64,000 bases of DNA from NCBI RefSeq assembly GCF_004342905.1, contig NZ_SMAN01000004.1:62001-126000 (forward strand). Direction: 5' to 3'. The notes beneath the pieces were generated by a model. That model saw nothing but the letters and a program-made list of their open reading frames with translations. It made no database searches and was not told the DNA's origin. Origin of the DNA: Melghiribacillus thermohalophilus (GTDB taxonomy: Bacteria > Bacillota > Bacilli > Bacillales > Alkalibacillaceae). The position numbers and the translations under genes were made by a program. Positions within the stretch are counted from its first letter, which is position 1; each line of letters begins with the position of its first letter. Shown here piece after piece: positions 9,048-19,081 of the stretch.

Positions 9048-9087
9048 TCGTCACCCTGGCTGCTCCTTGTTCAATGGTGACGGTTAG
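9044..9087 (+). other. Inverted repeat between the unknown gene and nrdR
   Basis: Arms 9044-9055 and 9076-9087 pair over 12 bases with a single G-U or mismatch position and a 20-base loop. The left arm overlaps the stop codon of the upstream gene and the right arm ends just before the nrdR start region. There is no T-run, so it is not an ordinary terminator; it could stabilise mRNA ends or modulate nrdR translation. Confidence 0.5.
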
Positions 9088-9104
9088 ACATGGAGTTGAT
9101 GTTA

Positions 9105-9572
9105 TTGAGGTGCCCCAATTGTCAATATAAAAGTACAAAAGTGCTGGATTCAAGACCGATTGAAGAAGGCCGCGCCATAAGAAGGAGGCGTGAGTGCGAA
9201 CAATGTCAGTTTCGTTTTACAACCTTTGAACGGATTGAAGAAGTTCCCCTAATTGTAGTAAAAAAGGAAGGGACAAGGGAAGAATTCAGCCGGGAAAAGC
9301 TCATGAGAGGGCTGATCAAAGCCTGTGAAAAAAGACCGGTATCGATGGATCAGATTGAACACATCGCTCTGGAAGTGGAGAAAGAGCTCAGAAACCGCGG
9401 GGTTTCAGAAATTCAGAGTAACGAAATTGGTGAAATGGTGATGGACAGGCTGGCGGAGGTCGATGAAGTGGCATATGTGCGCTTTGCATCCGTATATCGC
9501 CAGTTCAAGGATATTAATGTGTTTTTAAAAGAACTTAAGGAACTCATCAATAAATCCGAAACGGACCATTAA
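9105..9572 (+). CDS. nrdR: Transcriptional repressor NrdR
   Basis: Predicted 155-residue regulator of ribonucleotide reductase genes. An N-terminal zinc ribbon (CPNC ... CEQC) with RRRREC is followed by an ATP-cone domain ([16 protein letters not shown] onward). I chose TTG 9105 because it gives the family N-terminus (Met-Arg-Cys-Pro) and has GGAG at 9092-9095 with 9-base spacing; ATG 9090 or 9099 would add five or two residues. It is followed by dnaB, as in B. subtilis. Confidence 0.92.
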   Translation: MRCPNCQYKSTKVLDSRPIEEGRAIRRRRECEQCQFRFTTFERIEEVPLIVVKKEGTREEFSREKLMRGLIKACEKRPVSMDQIEHIALEVEKELRNRGVSEIQSNEIGEMVMDRLAEVDEVAYVRFASVYRQFKDINVFLKELKELINKSETDH

Positions 9573-9576
9573 CAGT

Positions 9577-9609
9577 CAGCCCCTTTGATCAGGGGTGCTT
9601 TCATTTTTT
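9577..9609 (+). terminator. Probable terminator after nrdR
   Basis: A short stem with CCCC (9580-9583) and GGGG (9592-9595) plus flanking AGC/GCT pairing, followed by TTTCATTTTTT. The T-run is interrupted, so read-through to dnaB is possible. Confidence 0.45.
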
Positions 9610-9678
9610 GGCGAGAACAGATGATCCGTAAAGTTGTCACCTGGCGAAACAGAGAAGAAGAAAGGAGTCGGGCCATAT

Positions 9679-11043
9679 ATGAATGAGAGAATAAAGGAAT
9701 TGCTGCCCAAAGACCGATATCGAGTTCATCTTGAAGACACGTTGAGGCAGGATTATGTTCAGGCTTTGACTCATCTTTATCAACCTTTAATCGGAGTGAC
9801 AGCTGTTTCCATTTATCAGACATTTTTGCATGAATACGGGGTTCAGTCTAAAATCGGGGAGCCATCGACCCATCACGCATTAATTAATATCATGAACATC
9901 AGTCTTGATCATTTTTTTGAGGAACGGAAAAAGCTTGAAGCAATTGGGCTATTAAAAACATACGTTTTGGATGATGAGCACGCACGCACATACTATTATG
10001 TGGTTGTTCCCCCTTTTTCCAGTAGAGCATTTTTTCAGGATCCGATGCTTTCGATTCTGTTGAAACATCACGTTGGGGAGATCCAGTATAATCGTCTGAA
10101 AAATTGTATGATGGATCAAAATAAACTGCCAGAAAACGTACAGTCCCGGACGCGTTCCTTTAATGAGGTATTCACAACCGTACTGCCGGAGATGCCTGAC
10201 TTTGATGAAGCCATGGACCAGGTTTCTTCCACAGAAGAACAGGCAAAAGATTATTTGATAGATTTCGAGTATCTGGCACAGGCACTGCAAAAGTACAATA
10301 TACCAGATCAACATATTTTAACTCCCGAAAATAAACAATACATGAATAGTCTTGTCCGGATTTATCAGCTTAATCAGCTGGAAATGGAAAAGGCATTGCT
10401 CTGGTCGATTGATGAATCCTTTCATCTGTCAACAAGTGATTTACATGAAGCCTGTTTAGACTTCTATGCAAAAAAATATGGACAGACAAGACCAGCACTT
10501 AACGTTAAAGCTGAATCCCGGCAATCGGGAAAAAAACAGGGGACAGGCACGAAGGAAGATAAACTAATCGAACATTTTGAAACCATTACCCACAGAGAAA
10601 TCCTGGAGGACTATTCTTCAACTGGATTTGCTTCCGAACAGGAAGTGAAGATGATTACCAACATCATGCACCAGCACGGACTTCCACAGCCTGTCATGAA
10701 TGTACTCATTCATTATGTTTTACAGAAAACAGATATGAAATTGACCAGGAATTATGTTGAAAAAATTGCTACTCACTGGTCGAGGAAAAAAGTAAAGACA
10801 GCCAGAGAGGCCATGAAACTTGCGAAATCGGAAAACAGGCTGTATCAGTCCTGGGGAACCGGTAGAAAATCAAGATCAGAGAGCAGAGAAGTGCTTCCGG
10901 AGTGGTTTAAGAAGCAAAAACAAAAGGAAAAAGATGAATCCAGCCAGACAAACACACGAAGGAATCAGCGGGATATAGAAAAAGAAAAACAGGAATTAGC
11001 ACGGGCATTGAAGAACATTTCTTCTAAACCATTAGGAAAATAA
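9679..11043 (+). CDS. dnaB: Replication initiation and membrane attachment protein DnaB
   Basis: Predicted 454-residue Firmicutes DnaB (not the helicase), which with DnaD and DnaI loads the replicative helicase at oriC and restart sites. The N-terminal winged-helix-like part (LTHLYQPLIGVTAVSIYQTF) and the C-terminal DnaD/DnaB_2 part (EHFETITHREILEDYS) are recognisable. The C-terminus is a charged, Gln/Lys-rich tail. Start ATG 9679 is preceded by AAAGGAG (9661-9667). The gene ends 11 bases before dnaI, giving the usual dnaB-dnaI pair. Confidence 0.93.
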   Translation: MNERIKELLPKDRYRVHLEDTLRQDYVQALTHLYQPLIGVTAVSIYQTFLHEYGVQSKIGEPSTHHALINIMNISLDHFFEERKKLEAIGLLKTYVLDDEHARTYYYVVVPPFSSRAFFQDPMLSILLKHHVGEIQYNRLKNCMMDQNKLPENVQSRTRSFNEVFTTVLPEMPDFDEAMDQVSSTEEQAKDYLIDFEYLAQALQKYNIPDQHILTPENKQYMNSLVRIYQLNQLEMEKALLWSIDESFHLSTSDLHEACLDFYAKKYGQTRPALNVKAESRQSGKKQGTGTKEDKLIEHFETITHREILEDYSSTGFASEQEVKMITNIMHQHGLPQPVMNVLIHYVLQKTDMKLTRNYVEKIATHWSRKKVKTAREAMKLAKSENRLYQSWGTGRKSRSESREVLPEWFKKQKQKEKDESSQTNTRRNQRDIEKEKQELARALKNISSKPLGK

Positions 11044-11054
11044 GGATGATTCAT

Positions 11055-11978
11055 ATGGAACCCATTCAGTCAACACTTAGAAAATGGATGCGGGAAAGTG
11101 AACGTTTTCAAAAAACCTATCAGCATATGAAACAAAGTCTTCTGGATTCTCCGGAAATCAAAGATTTTCTTGATCGGCATCCCGATTTGACGGAGAGAGA
11201 CATAGAAACCCAGCTGATCAAACTGTATGAATACCATTCCCAGTCCAAAAAGTGCGAGCATTGCCCTTCTCTTAAAGAATGTAGAAATTTAGTCAGGGGC
11301 TATGTGCCGCACATTCATGCCAGTGGCGGTCATATTCGGATTACTTATGACCGCTGTCCCAAAAAGAGACAGGCCGATGAACAAAACCGTAAAAAATCTT
11401 TGGTCCAGAGCCTCTACATGCCAAAAGAGATTCTGGAGGCTAATTTTGATGATATCTGGCTGGATGATCCGGAGCGATATGAGGCGATTCGAAAAATCAG
11501 ACAATATCTTGAGCAGGATCAAATTACCAGAGGTCTTTACCTGCATGGTCCTTTCGGTGTTGGAAAAACCTATTTACTGGGAGCGCTGGCCAATAAACTG
11601 GCCGAACGAAATATACAATCCCTTTTTATTTATATGCCTGAATTTGTCAGAGAGATTAAATCATCCATCAATGACTCTACATTAAATGAAAAAATCGACC
11701 GCTTTAAGCGGGTGCCGGTTTTAATTCTGGATGATATTGGGGCTGAATTTCAGTCTTCCTGGTTTCGAGATGAGGTGCTTGGTGCCATCCTTCAGTATCG
11801 AATGATGGAACATCTTCCGGTATTTTTCACTTCCAATTATAGTCTGAAAGAACTGGAAAAAAACTTATCCTCCAATCACAGGGGAGAAACAGAATTGATG
11901 AAAGCCGGAAGAATTGTTGAACGAATCCGCCAGGTCAGTGAACCAGTAGCGATGTGGGGACAGAATCATCGCCGCTAA
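11055..11978 (+). CDS. dnaI: Primosomal helicase loader DnaI
   Basis: Predicted 307-residue AAA+ loader of the replicative helicase. The N-terminal zinc-binding region (CEHCPSLKEC) is followed by the ATPase domain: Walker A GPFGVGKTYLLGA, Walker B LILDDIGAE and sensor-1 FFTSNYS. ATG 11055 is favoured over ATG 11046 because AAGGA at 11042-11046 gives 8-base spacing. No terminator follows; the next gene, ytxC, starts 81 bases on. Confidence 0.94.
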   Translation: MEPIQSTLRKWMRESERFQKTYQHMKQSLLDSPEIKDFLDRHPDLTERDIETQLIKLYEYHSQSKKCEHCPSLKECRNLVRGYVPHIHASGGHIRITYDRCPKKRQADEQNRKKSLVQSLYMPKEILEANFDDIWLDDPERYEAIRKIRQYLEQDQITRGLYLHGPFGVGKTYLLGALANKLAERNIQSLFIYMPEFVREIKSSINDSTLNEKIDRFKRVPVLILDDIGAEFQSSWFRDEVLGAILQYRMMEHLPVFFTSNYSLKELEKNLSSNHRGETELMKAGRIVERIRQVSEPVAMWGQNHRR

Positions 11979-12059
11979 TTTTTTCCCCTGATGATTCATT
12001 TTATCTCCTTCCCGCCCATATAATGTAACAGTTTGTTATGGGATAAGGAGGATGTCAGG

Positions 12060-12905
12060 TTGAGGCGGATCGAACTTTGGTTTGAAAATTTGCAGGAGGC
12101 ACATGCTTTTTCTAATTTTGTCTGTGAACGGGATTCATCATTAAAAGTCCGTTATGAAAAAGCGTTCGATGATACAGGGTATCATTTGCTTATTGACCTT
12201 TCCCCCCGGCCTGCAGAAAACCTGAAAGAACTGCTGGTCAGGGGAATTGTTCATGTCATGGAAAGCTATTATTTTGATAACTGGTATAAAACCATATTAA
12301 AAGAGAATTATTACTTTACGAATGAACAGGAAATTGAACAGATTCTCCCCTTTATTCGATCGGTTGTAAAAGAACCGAAACAGTATGTACCCGAAAAATT
12401 TCAGCACCGGCAGTCATGCGATTTATACAGCTTTGTTCAGTCCGGTCTGTATTCCGGCCGATCCTTTCATTTCAATCTCTTTTTAAAGAAAGCCAAACAG
12501 GATTATTATGAATGGCTCATTGAACTGATCGGCTATGCCATCGACGAATGGAAAAGGGAGTCGGAATACCAGGAGTTTATTCACCACCTGAGAAATGAAG
12601 TAAACAGAAAGAATATCAAATGTGACGCGCTGATCATATACTCCGACCATTCCTTTCAGTATTACAACTCAGATGGCGTACCCTATACGAGACGGGAAAT
12701 TAAACAGCTGCAAAATAAAGAGCCCTTATATTTGTACGGACAACAAACGACAGATCCGAATCTCTCCCCCCTACTGGCATTGAACCCACGCTGCATTCAA
12801 ATTTATACACATAAGCCAGAAGATCCGCTGGTACAAAAGGTGGTCAGCGTTTTTCAGGAACGGGTAGAAATTCTTCCAGCAGAAAAGTTTCCTTATACAT
12901 CATAA
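12060..12905 (+). CDS. ytxC: Putative sporulation protein YtxC
   Basis: Predicted 281 residues, the same length as B. subtilis YtxC, an uncharacterised family restricted to endospore formers. No signal peptide, membrane segment or catalytic motif is evident; the N-terminus MRRIELWFENLQEAHAF is followed by mixed alpha/beta sequence. The start is TTG 12060, set by AAGGAGG at 12045-12051; the frame stays open to 12033 without a better start. Position between dnaI and thrS matches B. subtilis. Function unknown. Confidence 0.85.
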   Translation: MRRIELWFENLQEAHAFSNFVCERDSSLKVRYEKAFDDTGYHLLIDLSPRPAENLKELLVRGIVHVMESYYFDNWYKTILKENYYFTNEQEIEQILPFIRSVVKEPKQYVPEKFQHRQSCDLYSFVQSGLYSGRSFHFNLFLKKAKQDYYEWLIELIGYAIDEWKRESEYQEFIHHLRNEVNRKNIKCDALIIYSDHSFQYYNSDGVPYTRREIKQLQNKEPLYLYGQQTTDPNLSPLLALNPRCIQIYTHKPEDPLVQKVVSVFQERVEILPAEKFPYTS

Positions 12906-12911
12906 AAAGGC

Positions 12912-12940
12912 TTGATTTTATCCTAACGAGCCGCTATAAT
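12912..12940 (+). promoter_or_regulatory. Sigma-A promoter of the thrS T-box transcript
   Basis: TTGATT (12912-12917), a 17-base spacer and a perfect TATAAT (12935-12940), immediately before the T-box leader. Confidence 0.8.
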
Positions 12941-12944
12941 ACCT

Positions 12945-13219
12945 ACATAATAAAATCCAACATAGCCAGGCAGTAATGATGAGGACATGAACAATATGGA
13001 ACCTGCTCGAACAGAGAGGGAAGCCATGGGCTGAAAGCTTCCTGAGTGACGGCATATTGTTTACCACCTCTGAACTCTGATTGTGAACAAAGAGTAGCAG
13101 TCAGCGTTGATCCGCGTTAAGGACCAGCCAGAGTGCCGCATATGGCTGTATGCGGAACAAGGGTGGAACCACGGGTTTAAGCAACGCTCGTCCCTTTTTT
13201 TGGGATGGGCGTTTTTTGA
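12945..13219 (+). ncRNA. T-box leader, threonine-specific
   Basis: A tRNA-sensing leader that terminates transcription unless uncharged tRNA binds. The stem I elements AGAGAG (13012-13017) and the apical CTGAAAG (13031-13037) are present. The specifier is most likely ACC (13063-13065, threonine) followed by A. The T-box sequence AGGGTGGAACCACGG covers 13160-13174. The terminator pairs 13183-13194 with 13202-13213 and runs into T residues to 13217. The downstream transcript carries a GNAT acetyltransferase gene before thrS. Confidence 0.9.
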
Positions 13220-13295
13220 TTTTCAAAATCAGAAAGGGATTTTCCGAAGCAGGCTAATTGTGAGTCGCAATGATTGTTATGGGGAGGAGAGAAAT

Positions 13296-13853
13296 ATGTT
13301 TACCTGTCCGCTGGATGAACACTCATATCTGAAGTTACTGGACATTCAGGATAGTGAAGCCTTATATGAATTAACCGATCAGTCAAGGGACCATTTGCGA
13401 ACATGGCTGCCCTGGGTTGACCATACAAGATCCGAGGAAGACACAAACGTCTTTATCAGATCTTCATTAAAAAAGTTTGCGGATAACAATGGCCTGGATG
13501 CCGGCATCTGGCATAAGGGAAGGATAGCGGGCGTGATCGGTTTTCATTTCATCAACTGGTTAAACCGTTCAACGAGCATTGGCTACTGGCTGGGAAAAGA
13601 TTTTCAGGGACTCGGTTTAATGACAAAGGCTACGAAAGCAATGGTAGATTATGCGATCAATAACCTGAATTTAAATCGAGTGGAAATCCGGGCCGCTGTC
13701 GAAAACCATAAAAGCCGAGCGATTCCTGAACGCCTTGGATTTCAAAATGAAGGAACCTTAAGACAATGCGAATGGCTGTATGATCATTATGTAGATCATG
13801 TTGTTTACAGCATGCTGAAAGAGGATTGGAGCCCAATCAACCAACATTCATAA
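13296..13853 (+). CDS. GNAT acetyltransferase of the RimJ/RimL (YdaF-like) group
   Basis: Predicted 185-residue N-acetyltransferase, close in pattern and length to B. subtilis YdaF. It begins [23 protein letters not shown] with the acetyl-CoA segment [17 protein letters not shown], and ends with [16 protein letters not shown] and [10 protein letters not shown], as in RimJ/RimL enzymes. The substrate is unknown. ATG 13296 is preceded by GGGGAGGAGAG; the open frame upstream to 13107 is T-box terminator sequence and is not coding. The gene lies between the threonine T-box and thrS, 13 bases before the thrS start, with no terminator between, so threonine starvation should induce both. That arrangement is unusual. 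Confidence 0.88.
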   Translation: MFTCPLDEHSYLKLLDIQDSEALYELTDQSRDHLRTWLPWVDHTRSEEDTNVFIRSSLKKFADNNGLDAGIWHKGRIAGVIGFHFINWLNRSTSIGYWLGKDFQGLGLMTKATKAMVDYAINNLNLNRVEIRAAVENHKSRAIPERLGFQNEGTLRQCEWLYDHYVDHVVYSMLKEDWSPINQHS

Positions 13854-13866
13854 AGGAGTGACAAGA

Positions 13867-15813
13867 ATGGCTGAACAATTGCAAATTTCGTTTCCAGACG
13901 GATCCATGAAGGAGTTTCCACAGGGCACAACCGCTGAAGATGTAGCAGCATCCATCAGCTCAGGCTTGAAAAAACAGGCATTGGCCGCAAAGTTTAATGG
14001 AGAATTGATTGACCTCAGAAGGGAGCTTCCGGGGGATGGAACGATTGAAATCGTCACATACCGGGATCCCGAAGGTCTGGAAGTGCTTCGCCACTCAACT
14101 GCCCATTTAATGGCCCAGGCCATCAAACGTTTATATAAACATGTCAAGCTTGGGGTAGGCCCTGTCATTGAAAATGGGTTTTACTACGATATTGATATGG
14201 AAGAGAAAATAACACCGGAAGATTTGCCAAAAATCGAAAAAGAAATGAAAAAAATTGTGGATGAAGCCCTTGAAATCAAACGGAAAGAAGTTACCCGCGA
14301 AGAAGCCAGAGAGATTTACCGGGAAATCGGCGATGATTTGAAGCTGGAGCTGATTGACGATATTCCTGAGGGTGAAACTATTACCATCTATGAACAGGGT
14401 GAATTTTTTGACCTTTGCCGCGGCCCGCATGTTCCACATACAGGAAAAATCAAGATTTTTAAATTGCTGAGCATCTCCGGGGCCTACTGGCGCGGCGACA
14501 GTGACAACCAGATGCTTCAGCGGATCTACGGTACTGCTTTTGAAAAGAAAAGCCAGCTGGACGAGCACTTAAAAATGCTGGAAGAAGCGAAAGAACGAGA
14601 TCATCGCAAACTTGGAAAAGAACTTGAGATCTTTACCGTATCCCAGAAAGTCGGTCAGGGGCTGCCGCTGTGGCTGCCGAAAGGTGCAACCATCCGGCGC
14701 ACCATTGAGCGCTATATTGTGGATCTGGAAGAACGTCTCGGTTATAACCACGTATATACACCTGTTTTAGCCAACGTTGATTTGTATAAAACAAGCGGAC
14801 ACTGGGATCATTACCAGGAAGACATGTTCCCGCCAATGGAAATGGACAACGAAGAGCTGGTGTTAAGACCGATGAACTGCCCGCATCACATGATGATCTA
14901 TAAAAATCAGCTGCATAGTTATCGAAATTTGCCGGTCCGTATTGCCGAACTGGGTATGATGCACCGTTATGAAATGTCCGGGGCACTGGCCGGTCTGCAG
15001 CGGGTTCGGGCGATGACCTTGAATGACGCCCACATTTTCTGCCGTCCAGATCAGCTGAAAGATGAGTTCATTCGGGTGGTGAAATTAATCCAGAATGTGT
15101 ATAAGGACTTCGGAATTGATGATTATTACTTCCGTCTGTCCTACCGGGATCCGGAAGATAAAGAAAAATACGTGGATAACGATGAAATGTGGGAAAAGGC
15201 ACAATATCTCCTGAAGGAAACCATGGAAGACTTAAACCTGGATTATGTGGAAGCGGAAGGTGAAGCCGCTTTTTATGGACCGAAGCTGGACGTTCAGGTG
15301 AAAACCGCTTTAGGAAAAGACGAAACCCTTTCGACTGTACAGCTGGACTTCCATTTGCCAGAGCGGTTTGATCTGACCTATATTGGCGAAGACGGCAAAG
15401 AACATCGTCCCGTTGTCATTCATCGCGGGGTCGTTTCCACTATGGAACGATTCGTCGCTTTCCTCATTGAGGAATATAAAGGAGCTTTCCCGACCTGGCT
15501 TGCACCTGTCCAGGCCAGAATTATTCCGGTTTCTCTGGAAGCACATCTGGATTATGCCAGAGAGCTGGAAGAAAAGCTCCGCATGGAAGGCATCCGGGTA
15601 GAGCTGGATGAACGAGATGAAAAAATCGGCTACAAAATCCGGGAAGCACAGGTTCAGAAGATTCCGTTTGCCCTTGTTGTCGGAGATCAGGAAATCGAAC
15701 AAAGTGCGGTCAATGTTCGCCGCTACGGTGAAAAGAAATCGGAGACCAAATCGTTTGAGCGTTTTCTGGAGGAGATCAAACAAGACATTCACGAAAAAAG
15801 ATTAAGAAAGTAA
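13867..15813 (+). CDS. thrS: Threonyl-tRNA synthetase
   Basis: Predicted 648-residue class II synthetase. Order: TGS domain (residues 1-65), second additional/editing domain with [10 protein letters not shown] (HxxxH), class II catalytic core ([12 protein letters not shown]; motif 2 [17 protein letters not shown]) and a C-terminal anticodon-binding domain ([15 protein letters not shown]). AAGGAG at 13853-13858 gives 8-base spacing to ATG 13867; GTG 13858 is too close. Controlled by the upstream T-box; transcription ends at the terminator 6 bases downstream. Confidence 0.97.
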   Translation: MAEQLQISFPDGSMKEFPQGTTAEDVAASISSGLKKQALAAKFNGELIDLRRELPGDGTIEIVTYRDPEGLEVLRHSTAHLMAQAIKRLYKHVKLGVGPVIENGFYYDIDMEEKITPEDLPKIEKEMKKIVDEALEIKRKEVTREEAREIYREIGDDLKLELIDDIPEGETITIYEQGEFFDLCRGPHVPHTGKIKIFKLLSISGAYWRGDSDNQMLQRIYGTAFEKKSQLDEHLKMLEEAKERDHRKLGKELEIFTVSQKVGQGLPLWLPKGATIRRTIERYIVDLEERLGYNHVYTPVLANVDLYKTSGHWDHYQEDMFPPMEMDNEELVLRPMNCPHHMMIYKNQLHSYRNLPVRIAELGMMHRYEMSGALAGLQRVRAMTLNDAHIFCRPDQLKDEFIRVVKLIQNVYKDFGIDDYYFRLSYRDPEDKEKYVDNDEMWEKAQYLLKETMEDLNLDYVEAEGEAAFYGPKLDVQVKTALGKDETLSTVQLDFHLPERFDLTYIGEDGKEHRPVVIHRGVVSTMERFVAFLIEEYKGAFPTWLAPVQARIIPVSLEAHLDYARELEEKLRMEGIRVELDERDEKIGYKIREAQVQKIPFALVVGDQEIEQSAVNVRRYGEKKSETKSFERFLEEIKQDIHEKRLRK

Positions 15814-15818
15814 AGAGG

Positions 15819-15854
15819 AAGGAGTCAGATACTAGCTATCTGACTCCTTTTTTT
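15819..15854 (+). terminator. Strong terminator after thrS
   Basis: A 13-base perfect stem (15819-15831 with 15837-15849) closes a five-base loop and is followed by T residues. Confidence 0.92.
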
Positions 15855-16049
15855 CATAGAATGAGAAAATCGTTGAGCTACTTTGGACATTTTTTAGCTA
15901 CAGCAGATTCCCGTAGTCCTCATCCCTTAATCGGTGATGATCAGCAATCCGTGCGTTCTTTCTTCTAAAAGCGCAGGTCTATTCTGCTACATTCAAGTTA
16001 GGCAATGGCTTTTTTTCGCGACGAGTCGTCTCCGATTTATTCCACTCTT

Positions 16050-16058
16050 CATAAAGTA
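16050..16058 (+). promoter_or_regulatory. Possible sigma-K -10 element before sat
   Basis: CATAAAGTA fits the sigma-K -10 consensus CATANNNTA, 56 bases before the sat start. At the -35 position (16-17 bases upstream) the sequence is CC or TC rather than AC, so the match is partial. The gap 15855-16113 holds no other clear promoter, S-box or cysteine T-box that I can see. Confidence 0.3.
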
Positions 16059-16113
16059 TCCATAGGACCAAATCAAAAACATCAAGCTTTCGAAAATATT
16101 GAGGAGGGATAAA

Positions 16114-17286
16114 ATGATTCCTCCGCATGGCGGAATTTTGATTCAGAGGGAAGTGAATCAAGAATGCAAAGACGAATGGATCAAAAAGGCACATAAGTTA
16201 CCGTCTGTAGCATTAAACGCATGGGAGTTATCGGATCTGGAAATGATAGCTACTGGTGCATTCAGTCCCCTCGATGGGTATATGAACGAAAACGACTATG
16301 TACATGTGTTAGAAACGATGCGTCTATCTAATGGTCACATTTGGCCGCTTCCCATCACGTTAACCATAACAAAAGATGAAGCACAAACGATTCAGCCGGG
16401 TGATCACATTGCATTGAAGGGATCCGACGGCATCATTTATGGAATGATGGAAGTACAGGATCAATTTGCGTGTGATAAAGTGTTTGAGGCAAAATCAGTA
16501 TTTGGAACAATAAATAATGATCATCCAGGCGTGAAAAAGACGTTAAGTAAAGGGGACATTTGTCTTGGAGGTCCGATATGGCTTCTGAGGAGACCATCTC
16601 ATGAACCATTTGAGGATTATGCCATGACACCAGAAGATGCAAGAAAGTATTTTGATGCAAAGGGCTGGAAAACGATTGTCGGTTTTCAGACCCGCAATCC
16701 GATTCATCGCGCTCATGAATATATTCAAAAAATTGCCCTTGAACTTGTCGATGGCCTCTTTGTTCATCCTCTGGTAGGGGAAACGAAAAGAGACGATATA
16801 TCTCCTGTCATCAGAATGAAAAGTTATGAAACGATTTTGGAACGATATTTTCCTAAAAACCGGGTGAAACTATCTATTTTTCCGGCTGCAATGAGATATG
16901 CTGGCCCCAGGGAAGCAGTATTTCATGCGCTTGTGAGAAAGAATTATGGCTGCACTCATTTTATAGTTGGCCGTGACCATGCAGGGGTGGGAGATTATTA
17001 TGGAACTTATGATGCCCAAAACATTTTTCAAACATTTAAAAAAGAGGAGATTGACATAGAAATTTTAACCTTTGAACACGCCTTTTATTGCCATGTTTGC
17101 GCTCAGATGGCAACGCCAAAAACGTGTCCACATAAAAAACAAGATCGCCTGGAGCTGAGCGGAACCAGAGTGAGAGACATGTTAAGAAATGGTCAAAAGC
17201 CTCCAGTTGAACTGACAAGACCTGAAGTAGCAGAAATACTGATTGAAGGACTAAACCAGAATAGAACGGGAAGACAGAACTCGTAA
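16114..17286 (+). CDS. sat: Sulfate adenylyltransferase (ATP sulfurylase)
   Basis: Predicted 390-residue enzyme that forms adenosine 5'-phosphosulfate (APS) from sulfate and ATP. Motifs of the monofunctional Sat family are present: QTRNPIHRAHEY (the nucleotide-binding QxRNPxHRAHE), VGRDHAGVGDYYG and a cysteine set near FYCHVCAQMATPKTCPH. ATG 16114 follows GAGGAGG at 16101-16107. The next gene begins within its stop (TAATG). The operon is sat, sulfate permease, cysC; there is no cysH, so the product is PAPS with no reductase beside it. Confidence 0.94.
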   Translation: MIPPHGGILIQREVNQECKDEWIKKAHKLPSVALNAWELSDLEMIATGAFSPLDGYMNENDYVHVLETMRLSNGHIWPLPITLTITKDEAQTIQPGDHIALKGSDGIIYGMMEVQDQFACDKVFEAKSVFGTINNDHPGVKKTLSKGDICLGGPIWLLRRPSHEPFEDYAMTPEDARKYFDAKGWKTIVGFQTRNPIHRAHEYIQKIALELVDGLFVHPLVGETKRDDISPVIRMKSYETILERYFPKNRVKLSIFPAAMRYAGPREAVFHALVRKNYGCTHFIVGRDHAGVGDYYGTYDAQNIFQTFKKEEIDIEILTFEHAFYCHVCAQMATPKTCPHKKQDRLELSGTRVRDMLRNGQKPPVELTRPEVAEILIEGLNQNRTGRQNS

Positions 17287-19070
17287 TGAGCTGGGAAATC
17301 ATGTTTGTTCTCAGTTCGATACTGATTATGGTATGTGCTATGATCTTCGAGGTGATGAGGACTGAAATCATCATGGCCCTGACACTGGTCTTGTTTCTCT
17401 CGGTAGGAATCATTTCACCGGAGGAAGCGGTTAAGGGTTTTTCCAACCAGGCCATGATAACGGTCGGGCTTCTCTTTATTATAGCTGGTACAATTAAAAA
17501 AACGGGAATCATCGACCGGATCATCTACACCGTACTAAAAAAACCGTCTTCGGATAAAGCAACATTGTTGAAAATATTATTGCCCTCGTCATTATTTTCA
17601 GCTTTTCTAAATAATACTCCGATTGTGACTGCATTTGCCCCGGCGGTTAAAAACTGGTCAGAGGAACATCATCAATATCCATCCATTTTTCTGCTTCCAC
17701 TATCTTATGCAACCATTCTTGGAGGAATGATTACGTTAATGGGAAGCTCGACCAATGTTATCGTTCATGGAATGATGATACAGGAATTCCAAGAAGGGTT
17801 TTCTTTTTTTGAATTAGCCATCATAGGGATACCTGCATTAGTTATTGGATTAGCCTATCTGGTGGTGTTCAGTTCCAGATTGCTGCCCAAACACCAGAGC
17901 CTAAAACAACAAATAAGGAAGCGTTCCAGAGAATATTTGGGAGAAGTTCTGGTTACCGGTGACTATCCCTATTTGGACCGGACTGTTAAAGAAGCGGGCT
18001 TGAGAGAATTACAGGGCCTTTACTTAATCATGATTGTCCGCAACGGGGAAAACCTTTCTCCTGTAAAAAGCACGACGGTCATTGAAGAAGGAGATCGTCT
18101 CATTTTCACAGGACTCATATCGACCATTGTTGAGCTTCAGGGACAAAAAGGGCTTGAGATCATAACTGATGATGACCAACAATTTAACAGACATGTATGG
18201 GATGATGCCAGGCTGGTTGAAGCGGTTGTTTCACATCAATCGTCATTGCTTTTTAAAAAAATTAAGGAAAATGGATTCAGAGGAAAATATGATGCAGCTG
18301 TGATTGCTGTCCACCGCAAAAATGAACGGCTGAAACAGAAAATTGGGGATATTGTTTTAAAACCCGGTGATACGCTACTGCTCCTCATCGGTTCCGATTT
18401 TGATTTTAGAAATCATGAAGAAGACTTTTATATAGTCACCCCTATTTTTAAGACAAATCCATTTTCATCAACCAAAACAATCATGCAGGGATGGATCGAT
18501 GTTGGATTGTTTTTTTTGACCATTCTCCTGATATCTGTAAAGATTGTCCCCTTATTATCTGGAGTCGCGATGTTAACTATACTGTATTTTGTTCTTGGAA
18601 AGGTATCACCTGATGAAGCTAAACAGTATGTTCGCTTTAACGTCCTTTTTATCATAGCATGTTCGATTGGAATTGGTGAGGCGCTTGTCCAGTCAGGAGC
18701 TGCGTTCTGGCTTGCAGAAAAAATCGTACTCTTATTACAACCTTTCGGAATCGTTGCAGCCATGCTGGGGATTTATATGCTAACCAATCTTTTTACCGAA
18801 GTGATGACAAACCATGTCTCTGCGATTATCATGTTTCCGATTGCGATGGAAGTGGCCAATACCCTTCAGATCGACCCATCCGGTATGGCTGTCATCATCG
18901 CTTGTGCCGCTTCTTCCAGTTTTTCCACGCCTATTGGTTATCAGACGAATTTAATTGTTTATGGTCCGGGTGGCTATCAGTTTTCAGACTATATCAAGTT
19001 TGGATCACCATTAAATGGCATGGTTATGGTGTTGACCATATGGATTGTTTATTTTAGATGGATGATGTAG
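17286..19070 (+). CDS. SLC13/DASS-family permease with two RCK_C domains, probable sulfate importer
   Basis: Predicted 594-residue inner-membrane carrier. Two bundles of membrane segments (about residues 1-205 and 410-594) flank a soluble insert holding two TrkA-C/RCK_C-like domains (around 215-295 and 305-385). The DASS family signatures appear as [13 protein letters not shown] and, in the second half, [15 protein letters not shown]. Substrates of the family include sulfate and dicarboxylates; the position between sat and cysC argues for sulfate. It overlaps sat by one base and ends 11 bases before cysC. Confidence 0.85.
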   Translation: MSWEIMFVLSSILIMVCAMIFEVMRTEIIMALTLVLFLSVGIISPEEAVKGFSNQAMITVGLLFIIAGTIKKTGIIDRIIYTVLKKPSSDKATLLKILLPSSLFSAFLNNTPIVTAFAPAVKNWSEEHHQYPSIFLLPLSYATILGGMITLMGSSTNVIVHGMMIQEFQEGFSFFELAIIGIPALVIGLAYLVVFSSRLLPKHQSLKQQIRKRSREYLGEVLVTGDYPYLDRTVKEAGLRELQGLYLIMIVRNGENLSPVKSTTVIEEGDRLIFTGLISTIVELQGQKGLEIITDDDQQFNRHVWDDARLVEAVVSHQSSLLFKKIKENGFRGKYDAAVIAVHRKNERLKQKIGDIVLKPGDTLLLLIGSDFDFRNHEEDFYIVTPIFKTNPFSSTKTIMQGWIDVGLFFLTILLISVKIVPLLSGVAMLTILYFVLGKVSPDEAKQYVRFNVLFIIACSIGIGEALVQSGAAFWLAEKIVLLLQPFGIVAAMLGIYMLTNLFTEVMTNHVSAIIMFPIAMEVANTLQIDPSGMAVIIACAASSSFSTPIGYQTNLIVYGPGGYQFSDYIKFGSPLNGMVMVLTIWIVYFRWMM

Positions 19071-19081
19071 GGAGGATTCGG

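Noticed and set aside
13107-13295. N-terminal extension of the GNAT acetyltransferase
   Set aside because: It covers the T-box antiterminator and terminator; GGGGAGGAG sets ATG 13296.
15855-16113. SAM riboswitch or cysteine T-box before sat
   Set aside because: I looked for the S-box core and the GGTGGNACC motif and found neither.
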